DNA of 12,834 nucleotides from an uncultured Oscillospiraceae bacterium (GCA_934615645.1 CAKTTR010000053.1:1-12834), one strand, 5' to 3'. Positions 1 to 5,647 are shown, counted from the stretch's first letter. The notes: generated by a model from the letters alone, not told the origin. Made by a program: numbers and translations.

Positions 1-1093
1 GGCATTGGTCGCCCAGCGCCGCGGCCAGCGCCCCCAGCAACGCCGATGCCTTGACCCCGGCGCAGCGGCAGGGATTTGGGCTCCGGTGGGAAAACCAGCG
101 GTCGACGTGCCCGGCGCGCCGGGCCGTCTTATACTGCAGCGCCGTGCCGCAGACGGCGCACCGCAGCAGCCCGGCCAGGGGATCGCGCAGCGTCTGCCCG
201 CCGGGGACGGGGGCCGCGCCATGCCGCGCCGCTGCCTGCTGCCAGAGGTCTTCGGAGATGAGCGCCGGATGCTTGCCCGGCGCGGTCAGGACCTCCTCCG
301 GCGGCGCCTTGCGCGCCCGGGGGCGGAATTGGCCCGTCGCCTCGTCAAATTCCTTGCGCTGGCGGTAGGCCCCATAGTGGACGCGGCCCAGATAGACATC
401 GTTGTGCAGAATTTTTGCCACGCTGGTGGGGGGCCATTGGGCGCGGCCTGTGGCCGTCCGGCAGCCCAGGGCGGTCAAGCGCCGGGCGATCTCCGGGCAG
501 CTGCACCCGGCGGCGTACCACTGGAAGATCAGCCGGACGACCGGCGCATCCCCATTGGGGACCAATGTCCGGTCCCGGCGGCCCCGGCGGAGAATGTCGT
601 AACCAAATGGAGCACAGGGCGGCAGGTAATTTCCCGCCCCGACGGACTGCCGCACCCCCGCCTGCATCCGGCGTTTGATGGTTTTGTACTCGCGCCGGCT
701 CATAAACAGGCCAAATTCGAAGTACTCTTCGTCAAATTCATTGTCCGGGTCGTAGGTTTTCGCCGGGGTGACAATGCACGTGCCGCTGCATTGAAACGCT
801 TCGGCGACGGCGCCCTGGTCCTTCGTGTCGCCCCGGGCCAGCCGCTCCAGCTCGACGACCAGCACCCCCTGAAACAGCCCCCGCCGCACCGCCTGCAGCA
901 GCCGCTGCATCTCCGGCCGGGCCGCGATGGAATCCCCGGAGACGACCTCCCGGTAGACCGCCCCGATCGCAAGCCCCCGCTCCTGGGCCAGTTGCCGCAG
1001 CCGCGCCTCGTGCCGCGCCAGCGTTTCCTCGATCGACGCCTCGGCGGCGTCCTTCCGCGATTTTCGCAGGTACATCGCATAGGCTTTTTCCAT
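1..1093 (-). CDS. Large serine recombinase (site-specific integrase), C-terminus cut by window edge
   Basis: Probable integrase/excisionase of the mobile element that fills the left of the window. 364 codons are visible and none is a stop; the gene leaves through base 1. The N-terminal resolvase domain has the catalytic serine in YLRKSR (Ser12), the SGDSIAARPEM segment (residues 52-62) and VVELERLARGD (79-89), all typical of large serine recombinases. A 'Recombinase' domain follows (GYD near the start, then a VRLIFQWY helix and an ILHNDVYLGRVHYG segment). A zinc ribbon has Cys312, Cys315, Cys342 and Cys344. The coiled-coil C-terminus is presumably beyond the left edge. The ATG start is preceded by GGGAGG eight bases upstream. 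A terminator hairpin for leftward transcripts lies about 80 bp upstream, and no good promoter is visible between it and the start. The family call is firm; the target site is inferred from the broken desulfurase at 2831. Confidence 0.93.
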   Translation of the reverse strand, partial: MEKAYAMYLRKSRKDAAEASIEETLARHEARLRQLAQERGLAIGAVYREVVSGDSIAARPEMQRLLQAVRRGLFQGVLVVELERLARGDTKDQGAVAEAFQCSGTCIVTPAKTYDPDNEFDEEYFEFGLFMSRREYKTIKRRMQAGVRQSVGAGNYLPPCAPFGYDILRRGRRDRTLVPNGDAPVVRLIFQWYAAGCSCPEIARRLTALGCRTATGRAQWPPTSVAKILHNDVYLGRVHYGAYRQRKEFDEATGQFRPRARKAPPEEVLTAPGKHPALISEDLWQQAAARHGAAPVPGGQTLRDPLAGLLRCAVCGTALQYKTARRAGHVDRWFSHRSPNPCRCAGVKASALLGALAAALGDQC

Positions 1094-1125
1094 AAAACGC
1101 CTCCCTCAAATACGCCCTCTGGCCG

Positions 1126-1140
1126 GGCCGCAGAGCGGCC
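1126..1140. repeat. Perfect 6-bp hairpin in the recombinase leader
   Basis: GGCCGC-aga-GCGGCC is a perfect inverted repeat with a three-base loop, about 20 bases upstream of the recombinase ribosome binding site. On the leftward transcript it would fold just before the start region and could affect translation or RNA stability. On the plus strand it is followed by TTTGCTTT, only a poor terminator tail, and no rightward gene lies upstream. The role is unknown. Confidence 0.4.
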
Positions 1141-1171
1141 TTTGCTTTCAGCGTATGCGAAAAACAGGCGC

Positions 1172-1197
1172 AAAAAAACCAGCCCGCAGCGGCTGGT
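1172..1197 (-). terminator. Intrinsic terminator for leftward transcription, between xre and the recombinase
   Basis: On the minus strand a 7-bp stem (ACCAGCC/GGCTGGT with a 6-base loop, 1178-1197) is followed by seven Ts (1178-1172). This is a classic Rho-independent terminator. It would end transcripts coming from the XRE gene about 325 bp upstream. It also separates that transcript from the recombinase, which starts only 79 bp further on, so the recombinase needs its own promoter in a very short space or antitermination. Confidence 0.75.
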
Positions 1198-1262
1198 GGG
1201 GAAGGGGATCGACGGCGATATATAAAGATTTCGTTAAGAAAGAAAACGGCAAAGGATTCCCC

Positions 1263-1292
1263 TTGTCAGAGCAGCCGGAATTGTGCTATACT
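1263..1292 (+). promoter_or_regulatory. Candidate sigma-A promoter reading rightward toward xre (antisense to it)
   Basis: TTGTCA (1263-1268) and TATACT (1287-1292) are separated by 18 bp, each close to consensus. No rightward gene starts soon after. The first ribosome-binding-site-led ORF begins at 1449, and the transcript would then run antisense through the XRE gene. The 1094-1448 gap otherwise holds the leftward terminator (1172-1197) and some GC-rich dyads near 1395-1432, with no other gene that I can support. Confidence 0.45.
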
Positions 1293-1448
1293 GTCCTCGA
1301 GAGATATTTGTTGGAAATGGGAATTCTGCACAATTTCATCTCCATAGAATCAGCAATTTTGACCAGAAGTAGTTTCAAAACGAAATGATTTTCCCACCAC
1401 ACGGCGCGCGTTCCGGCGTGGTCCGCGCGGCCTACAGGGGGATACGGA

Positions 1449-1592
1449 ATGGAACAAAGTGAGTTAAAGGCGCTGCTGCAGATCATGGATGCGGCGCAAA
1501 AGCAGGAGCTGCTGGCGGTGCTCAGGGCCGTGACAGCTTGTAGCGAATGTAATCCAGAATTTCTTCTTGCTTCTCCGGCGGCAATTGGCTGA
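1449..1592 (+). CDS. Possible 47-residue ORF convergent with and overlapping the XRE gene
   Basis: ATG is preceded by AGGGGG with 7-base spacing, and a candidate promoter lies 157 bp upstream. The first 30 residues (starting MEQSELKALLQIMDAAQKQE) form a plausible amphipathic helix. They resemble the C-terminal tail of the neighbouring XRE repressor, which has a similar leucine/KQE/LR pattern. The last 17 codons are antisense to the 3' end of the XRE gene (71-base overlap) and have no recognisable character. It could be a real micro-ORF, the remnant of a second regulator tail, or chance. I do not recognise a family. Confidence 0.3.
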   Translation: MEQSELKALLQIMDAAQKQELLAVLRAVTACSECNPEFLLASPAAIG

Positions 1593-1851
1593 ACAGCTGC
1601 AGGATCTCCTGATCCGGCTGCCCGGTCTGCGGCGGCTGCGGCGTGTCTGACTCGCCCAGCAGATAGAGCAGGTCGACCTGTAATCGGCGGGCATAGTCTG
1701 CCGCGACGGAGATTTTCGGCGTCCGCTGGCCGTTTTCATAGCGACAGATGACCTGTTTTGAGGTGCCAAGCAGGTCGGCCATCTCCTGCAGTGTATAGTG
1801 GCGCGCCTCCCGGATCGCGCGCAGGCGGGTCGCAAAGCTTTCTTTTTGCAA
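1522..1851 (-). CDS. XRE-family transcriptional repressor of the mobile element
   Basis: Protein of 109 residues. An N-terminal HTH_3/Cro-CI domain (about residues 7-60: FATRLRAIREARHYTLQEMA, then LLGTSKQVICRYENGQRTPK) is followed by a linker rich in Pro and Gln and a C-terminal helix (LPPEKQEEILDYIRYKL). This is the layout of small lysogeny or ICE repressors such as ImmR. The start is TTG at 1851; GGGGGG lies eight bases upstream and no in-frame ATG is available. The gene is divergent from the immA-type pair, and its product probably binds the mirrored motif over both promoters, giving autoregulation. The partner peptidase at 2380 suggests inactivation by cleavage, as known for ImmR/ImmA; that link is inferred from context. 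Confidence 0.85.
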   Translation of the reverse strand: MQKESFATRLRAIREARHYTLQEMADLLGTSKQVICRYENGQRTPKISVAADYARRLQVDLLYLLGESDTPQPPQTGQPDQEILQLFSQLPPEKQEEILDYIRYKLSRP

Positions 1852-1875
1852 TGGATCATCCCCCCTTTTTGGGAG

Positions 1876-1904
1876 ATGGTATCACAAGAAAACGTCAATT
1901 GCAA
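1876..1904 (-). promoter_or_regulatory. Promoter of the XRE repressor gene
   Basis: On the minus strand TTGCAA (1904-1899) and TACCAT (1881-1876) are separated by 17 bp, with an extended -10 TGA just before TACCAT. The predicted start near 1869 gives a leader of about 20 bases that begins with the A/G-rich ribosome binding site. The -10 region lies inside the mirrored motif shared with the rightward promoter. Confidence 0.55.
1879..1888 (-). promoter_or_regulatory. Candidate operator, left copy (CTTGTGATAC on the minus strand)
   Basis: The minus-strand sequence CTTGTGATAC, extended as CTTGTGATACCAT, covers the extended -10 of the leftward promoter. It is an exact 10-bp inverted copy of the sequence at 1962-1971. 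A repressor bound here would block transcription of xre. Binding is inferred, not shown. Confidence 0.5.
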
Positions 1905-1945
1905 GCTGAAATTGCAAGATTTTTTGCACAATCGTCACCCAAGTA

Positions 1946-1974
1946 TTGACAAATTGTCCCACTTGTGATACGAT
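1946..1974 (+). promoter_or_regulatory. Rightward promoter of the orf62-immA pair
   Basis: TTGACA (1946-1951, perfect) and TACGAT (1969-1974) are 17 bp apart, with an extended -10 TGA. The start is predicted near 1981, giving a leader of about 200 bases before the first gene at 2180. Two candidate operator elements overlap the promoter: the palindrome GACAA-A-TTGTC over the -35 (1948-1958) and CTTGTGATAC over the -10 (1962-1971). Confidence 0.65.
1962..1971 (+). promoter_or_regulatory. Candidate operator, right copy (CTTGTGATAC)
   Basis: This is a perfect inverted partner of 1879-1888. Extended by three bases it reads CTTGTGATACGAT against CTTGTGATACCAT at the other promoter, a single difference in 13. 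It covers the extended -10 of the rightward promoter, so one regulator could control both directions. Confidence 0.55.
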
Positions 1975-2077
1975 ATTATTGCACGATGTTTTTCTTTTGC
2001 CCAGAGTTCATGGGGCTTTTTCTTTTTATCGGGTTGTCACCAATTGGGCAATTTTTGGAGAACAATTTGTGCGGCCC

Positions 2078-2124
2078 CGAAACGGGTACACATTATAATA
2101 TAATATACATACTATACCGTTTCG
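2078..2124. repeat. 8-bp inverted repeat around an AT-rich core in the immA-operon leader
   Basis: CGAAACGG (2078-2085) and CCGTTTCG (2117-2124) are perfect inverted repeats 31 bp apart. The core is almost entirely A/T and contains two overlapping TATAAT boxes (2094-2099, 2099-2104), neither with a good -35. It could be a protein-binding dyad, a second regulated promoter or an RNA hairpin. The rest of the 1852-2179 gap holds the two divergent promoters, direct repeats of ATTGCAAG (1898, 1911) and the palindrome ACAATTTGT (2062-2070). Confidence 0.5.
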
Positions 2125-2179
2125 CACCCCCAGCATATCCGGCGGCCTGCCGCATAGGGATCGTCTGGGAGGTGATGCA

Positions 2180-2368
2180 ATGCAAGAGAAGATGCACAGC
2201 CTGCGCTGGCAGGCGGGCAGCTATGAAGCGCGGGTCACCTGGCAGCAGACGGCAGACCCTTCGCGCCTGGCCCAGGCTGCGGCGCGCCTGCTGGCAGACC
2301 AGGCCGTTGCGCCGCCGTGCCCGACCGCCCAAACCGGCGGCGGCGACGCGGTAGTTTTAGAAAAATAG
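2180..2368 (+). CDS. Small protein of unknown function, first gene of the immA-type operon
   Basis: Protein of 62 residues with a very strong ribosome binding site (GGGAGGTGAT just before the ATG), which supports real translation and fixes the start. The sequence has a basic/aromatic N-terminal part (LRWQAGSYEARVTW), an alanine-rich helix (LAQAAARLLADQA), and a Pro/Gly-rich tail. There is no signal peptide, membrane segment or motif that I recognise. It sits where Cro-like, excisionase or other early genes often lie in integrated elements, but it has no visible helix-turn-helix, so I assign no function. It ends 11 bases before the metallopeptidase start and the two are almost certainly co-transcribed. 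Confidence 0.65.
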   Translation: MQEKMHSLRWQAGSYEARVTWQQTADPSRLAQAAARLLADQAVAPPCPTAQTGGGDAVVLEK

Positions 2369-2379
2369 GGGGCACGACG

Positions 2380-2832
2380 ATGCAGACGACAGAAGCTTTA
2401 TACCGCTACGCCCGCAGCCGCGGGCACGCCGTTTACCGCCGCCCGCTGCGGCATACCCGGGCCATGTCCGTCCGGATGCCGGATGGGCGCTGCGCCATCG
2501 CCATCAGTAAGCTGCCCTTATCCGTCCGCCTGGAGCGGCGCTGCCTGGCCCATGAGCTGGGCCACTGCGAGACAGGCGCGTTTTACACCTACCGTGCCCA
2601 GGCTGCGGAGATCACCCGCTGTGAGCTGCGGGCCGAGCGCTGGGCCATCTGCTTTTTGATCCCGTATGACGAGCTCTGCCGCCAGATCGCGGCGGGCTTG
2701 CAGGTCCCCCATGCACTGGCCGAGCATTTTGAGGTCCCGGAAGCGATGGTGCTGGACGCCATCGCCTATTACAAGGCCATCGGCCTGACCGTGCCGGAGC
2801 CCACGCCATCGCCCAGCGCGACACAGCCGTAA
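2380..2832 (+). CDS. ImmA/IrrE-family zinc metallopeptidase
   Basis: Protein of 150 residues with the zinc-binding HELGH motif at residues 58-62. A downstream CELRAERWAICFLIP segment has a glutamate in the position of the third ligand, as usual in the ImmA/IrrE (peptidase M78, DUF955) family. In ICEBs1 and related phages this peptidase cleaves the paired XRE repressor and induces the element; here the XRE repressor is 528 bp away and divergent, which supports the same job. The start is ATG 2380 with AGGGGGC upstream. The same frame is open further upstream (from 2317), but that stretch overlaps orf62 in another frame. The last dozen residues are a low-complexity Pro/Ser tail, and the stop codon falls right at the presumed element/chromosome junction. 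Confidence 0.88.
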   Translation: MQTTEALYRYARSRGHAVYRRPLRHTRAMSVRMPDGRCAIAISKLPLSVRLERRCLAHELGHCETGAFYTYRAQAAEITRCELRAERWAICFLIPYDELCRQIAAGLQVPHALAEHFEVPEAMVLDAIAYYKAIGLTVPEPTPSPSATQP

Positions 2833-2850
2833 AGGGCTGTATGGCCCGCA
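2816..2850. other. Presumed attachment-site junction of the serine-recombinase element
   Basis: Sequence to the left encodes the element's metallopeptidase. Sequence to the right is a desulfurase reading frame that becomes recognisable exactly at AAA (2831). Inside the junction lies the dyad ACAGCC-gtaaag-GGCTGT (2823-2840). Serine integrases exchange DNA at a central dinucleotide inside a short imperfect dyad, which fits in outline. The crossover base cannot be fixed without the other end or the empty site. Confidence 0.5.
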
Positions 2851-3361
2851 GGGGACGGGGCTCCTGCTCTGCGGCCAGCCGGGCAAGCCGCTCCTGTGCG
2901 GCGGGACGGGGAGCCAATCCGCCCTTTTGGAAATGCCCGCCCAGCTGCCCGACCGCCACGAAGCGGGGACGGCCAACGTCCCCGGCATCGCGGGCCTGCT
3001 TGCCGGACTGCAGTATATCCGCAACACCGGCGTGGAGACGATCCTGCGCCACGAGTGCCGGATGCGGGAGCAGGCGGCGCGGCTTTGCAGCCGGTTTGAC
3101 CGGCTCCAGATCTTCACCGGGCCCCCCGGCAGCCAGACCGGCGTCCTGAGCCTTGTCTGCGCGGGGATGGATGCGGAGGACCTGGCCCAGCGCCTGGCCG
3201 CCCGGGAGATCTGCGTCCGCGCCGGGCTTCACTGCGCGCCCCTGGCCCACCGGACGGCCGGGACCTTTGAGACGGGGACGGTCCGCCTGAGCTTCAGCGC
3301 TATGAACCACCCGTGGCAGCTGTGCGCCCTGGAGCGTGCCCTTGCAGAAATTCTGGAATAA
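2831..3361 (+). pseudogene. C-terminal fragment of a class V aminotransferase / cysteine desulfurase
   Basis: From 2831 the frame reads KGLYGPQGTGLLLCG, then GGTGSQSALLEMPAQLPDRH, GTANVPGIAGLLAGLQYI, and RAGLHCAPLAHRTAGTFETG near the end. These are the hallmarks of SufS/Csd-type cysteine desulfurases, in the subgroup often annotated 'cysteine desulfurase family protein'. The leading Lys fits the PLP lysine of the family motif (G)HK-x-x-GPxGxG, and the Cys in GLHCAP fits the persulfide cysteine. The family is about 380 residues; only the last 176 remain, with no start codon before ATG 2927. There is no frameshift or stop up to the natural end at 3361. The N-terminal half should lie beyond the far end of the mobile element. 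The fragment cannot work alone; the intact C-terminal half suggests a recent or reversible interruption. Confidence 0.85.
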
Positions 3362-3371
3362 CCGATGAGAA

Positions 3372-3407
3372 CGCGCCTGTGCGGGAGCCCCGCCGGGCGC
3401 GCTTTTT
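3372..3407 (+). terminator. Intrinsic terminator after the desulfurase fragment
   Basis: A two-tier stem follows the stop codon at once: CGCGCC/GGCGCG outside (3372-3377 with 3396-3401) and GCGGG/CCCGC inside (3381-3385 with 3389-3393). After one C come five Ts (3403-3407). It is a strong GC-rich Rho-independent terminator and separates the interrupted gene from the cdaA operon. Confidence 0.8.
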
Positions 3408-3461
3408 GCGCCCCGGGGTTCCGGACGGGGGCGGGGACACAAAAAATTCACGCATTTGCCC

Positions 3462-3490
3462 TTGCTATTGCCGCCGGTTTGGGCTATAAT
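3462..3490 (+). promoter_or_regulatory. Sigma-A promoter of the cdaA operon
   Basis: TTGCTA (3462-3467) and a perfect TATAAT (3485-3490) are 17 bp apart, with a predicted start near 3497. It is the only clear promoter seen upstream of the long rightward gene block. Confidence 0.75.
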
Positions 3491-3499
3491 ATTTTATGA

Positions 3500-3533
3500 T
3501 TACAATTGCCGCCAACGGGGCCAGGCATTGTAA
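3500..3533 (+). promoter_or_regulatory. Stem-loop at the 5' end of the cdaA transcript
   Basis: TTACAAT (3500-3506) pairs with ATTGTAA (3527-3533), and GCC (3508-3510) with GGC (3524-3526), leaving one bulged T and a 13-base loop. The predicted transcript starts about three bases before it, so it would be a 5' terminal hairpin, a common mRNA-stabilising feature. It does not look like the known c-di-AMP (ydaO/yuaA) riboswitch, which is far longer. Confidence 0.45.
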
Positions 3534-3561
3534 AAAACAGGGTAAAGGTGGAGAAGCGACG

Positions 3562-4437
3562 GTGCGCGTGATTTTAAATTATTTCAGCGAATTTCTGCAA
3601 ATGATCCCCACCATCGGCTTCTGGGATGTTCTGGATATCCTTGTCGTCGCCTTCATCGTATACAAGGGCATCAACATGATTCACAGCAGCGCCGCCTCCC
3701 GGATCATCCGGAGCATCGTCGCTTTGCTTCTGCTGACGGCGCTGACCAGCATTTTAAAAATGCGGTCGCTGAACTATATCCTGGATAAAATTCTCGAATT
3801 AGGCATCATCGCCCTCGTTGTCATTTTCCAGCCGGAGCTGCGCCGGGCGCTGGAGCGCTTCGGCGGCAGAAGTCTGCGCTCCATCTGGCAGGGCAAGCCC
3901 CAGGTGAGCCAGTATGAGGGCGTCATCGCCCAGGTCGTCATCGCCTGCGAGACGATGAGCCGGCAAAAGGTCGGCGCACTGATCGTCTTTGAACGGGAGA
4001 CTTCCTTGAGCGAATTTTTTAAAACAGGCACGATCCTCAACGCCCAGGTCTCCTCGGAGCTGATCCGCAATATTTTCTTCCCCAAGGCGTCGCTGCACGA
4101 CGGTGCGATGGTCATCCAAGGCGACCGCATCGCCGCCGCCGGCTGCGTGCTGCCCCTGTCTGAGAACACGCACCTGAGCAGCGATCTGGGGACCCGGCAC
4201 CGCGCCGGGGTCGGCATGAGCGAGGTATCGGACGCGGTCGTCGTCATCGTCTCGGAGGAGAGCGGCGCGATCTCCGTCGCCCAGGGCGGGATGCTCAAGC
4301 GGCACCTGGCCCCGCAGATGCTGGAAAAGCTGCTGCGCAACGAGTTCATCGCCGACGAGGCGGACCGCCCCGGCGGCGTAACGGCGCGGCTGCGCCGGAG
4401 ATTCGGCAAGGAGGGGGAGCGGCATGAAAAGAAATAA
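3562..4437 (+). CDS. cdaA: Diadenylate cyclase (c-di-AMP synthase) CdaA
   Basis: Makes cyclic di-AMP from two ATP at the membrane; c-di-AMP controls potassium and osmolyte balance and cell-wall homeostasis. From the chosen GTG start the protein has 291 residues. Three N-terminal membrane helices (FWDVLDILVVAFIVYKGI, IIRSIVALLLLTALTSIL and LGIIALVVIFQPELRRAL) are followed by the DAC domain, with the DGA motif at residues 180-182 and the RHR motif at 212-214, both catalytic and intact. The GTG at 3562 is preceded by AAAGGTGGAGAA at good spacing. The upstream in-frame ATG at 3496 falls on the predicted transcription start and has no ribosome binding site, so it is rejected. The stop overlaps the next gene, cdaR, by 14 bases, implying translational coupling. 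Confidence 0.95.
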   Translation: MRVILNYFSEFLQMIPTIGFWDVLDILVVAFIVYKGINMIHSSAASRIIRSIVALLLLTALTSILKMRSLNYILDKILELGIIALVVIFQPELRRALERFGGRSLRSIWQGKPQVSQYEGVIAQVVIACETMSRQKVGALIVFERETSLSEFFKTGTILNAQVSSELIRNIFFPKASLHDGAMVIQGDRIAAAGCVLPLSENTHLSSDLGTRHRAGVGMSEVSDAVVVIVSEESGAISVAQGGMLKRHLAPQMLEKLLRNEFIADEADRPGGVTARLRRRFGKEGERHEKK

Positions 4438-5647
4438 GATTCCCCGGATTCTCCTGGCCATGCTCATTTCCGTTTTTCTTTGGCTCTATGTCGTTACCGT
4501 GGTCGACCCGAACGACACGAAGGTCGTCTATAGCGTCCCCGTGACGTATGAGAATATGACGTCCCTGACGGACAACAACCTCGTCATGACCTCCGGTCAG
4601 AACGCAACGGTCACCCTGAAATTCTACGGCCGCCGATCCGACCTTAATAATCTCACCAGCGAGAGCCTGACCGTCACGGCGGATGTCTCCCGCATCAAGA
4701 GCGAGGGCGAGCAGAATTTGAGCTACACCGTGACCCTGCCAGACTCGGTCTCCAACAACAACGTCCAGCTGACAGAGCGAACTCCGTCGCGCCTGACGGT
4801 CGATGTGGAGCGCGCGGTGGAAAAACAGGTAGATGTCGCGGTGGACATTTCCAACGAAGTCGCCGACGGCTACGTCGCCGATCTGGAGGCGATGAAGATC
4901 TCCCCGGAGACGATTACCGTCTTTGGCCCCGAGGCTGAGGTCTCAAAGATCGATTCCGCCCGGGTCAGCCTGGATATCGGCGGCGTCACCGAGACGGTGG
5001 ACAATAGTTTCCCCTACCAGCTGGTCGATGCCGACGGAAATGCCGTCAACACGACGAACTTCCGCTGCAGCGCCGACGCGGTCGATGTCACGCTGCTGGT
5101 CGAAAAGTATAAAGAAATTCCGCTGACACTGGAGCTCAAAGCCGGTGGCGGCGCAAAGGAGAAAGACGTCACCGTCACGCTGTCGCCCGCCTATATCACC
5201 ATCTCCGGACCCAGCGCCATCGTCGATGCGATGGACAGCGTGTCCATTGGCACCCTGGATCTGGCATCGATGACGGAGATGACCGAGACGAAAACCTATG
5301 AGATCACCCTGCCGGATAACGTGACAAGCGTCTCCGGCCAGAACCAGGTGACAGCCCGGATCGTCCTAAACGGCCTGAGCACCAAGACGCTGGAGGTCGA
5401 AAACTTCAGTGTGAGCCACAAGCCCGACGGCCTGGATGCCACCATCGTCACGACGACCCTGGAGATCACCATCCGCGGCCCCAGTGACGAGATCGAGGCC
5501 ATCACCGCCAAGGACTTGACGGTCCAGGGCGACCTGTCCGATTTCAGCCAGGCGGGGACGTATAAGATCCCCGTGACGGTCACCTCCAAGGATTTCCCCG
5601 GCGTCGGGATGATCGGCTCTGCCAGCATCACCGTGACGCTGCAATAG
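4424..5647 (+). CDS. cdaR: YbbR-domain protein CdaR, regulator of CdaA
   Basis: 407-residue membrane-anchored extracytoplasmic protein. It has a positively charged start, one membrane helix (about residues 8-27), then repeated beta-rich YbbR domains over the rest. The recurring phrases PETITVFGPEAEV, PAYITISGPSAIV and LEITIRGPSDEI mark at least three repeats; the length suggests about four. CdaR binds CdaA in other Firmicutes and modulates c-di-AMP output, and the 14-base overlap with cdaA fits that partnership. A GGAGGGGGA ribosome binding site lies inside the end of cdaA. In Bacillus, Listeria and many clostridia glmM follows; here it does not, and the next gene is an RseC-like protein after 78 bases. 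Confidence 0.93.
   Translation: MKRNKIPRILLAMLISVFLWLYVVTVVDPNDTKVVYSVPVTYENMTSLTDNNLVMTSGQNATVTLKFYGRRSDLNNLTSESLTVTADVSRIKSEGEQNLSYTVTLPDSVSNNNVQLTERTPSRLTVDVERAVEKQVDVAVDISNEVADGYVADLEAMKISPETITVFGPEAEVSKIDSARVSLDIGGVTETVDNSFPYQLVDADGNAVNTTNFRCSADAVDVTLLVEKYKEIPLTLELKAGGGAKEKDVTVTLSPAYITISGPSAIVDAMDSVSIGTLDLASMTEMTETKTYEITLPDNVTSVSGQNQVTARIVLNGLSTKTLEVENFSVSHKPDGLDATIVTTTLEITIRGPSDEIEAITAKDLTVQGDLSDFSQAGTYKIPVTVTSKDFPGVGMIGSASITVTLQ

Noticed and set aside
5..1225. Long rightward open frame of 406 codons over the recombinase
   Set aside because: It is antisense to a well-supported serine recombinase with catalytic and zinc motifs; the reading is Arg/Pro/Ala-rich with no domain pattern, typical of a shadow in GC-rich DNA.
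1464..1931. 155-codon leftward frame covering the XRE gene
   Set aside because: A different frame of the same strand gives a clear helix-turn-helix protein with a proper ribosome binding site; this one is Arg/Ser-rich without motifs.
1999..2027. GCCC...GGGC followed by T-rich sequence in the immA leader, possible attenuator
   Set aside because: The stem is only four pairs with a ten-base loop, too weak to call a terminator.
1965..2354. 129-codon rightward frame spanning the immA leader
   Set aside because: Its GTG start falls inside the predicted promoter, and it overlaps the strongly ribosome-binding-site-led 62-codon gene in another frame.
2841..3149. 102-codon frame beginning MARRGRGS after immA
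   Set aside because: Out of frame with the desulfurase fragment, whose motifs in the other frame are unmistakable.
3496..3561. Upstream ATG extending CdaA by 22 residues
   Set aside because: It lies at the predicted transcription start with no ribosome binding site, and the extra residues are unlike CdaA N-termini.
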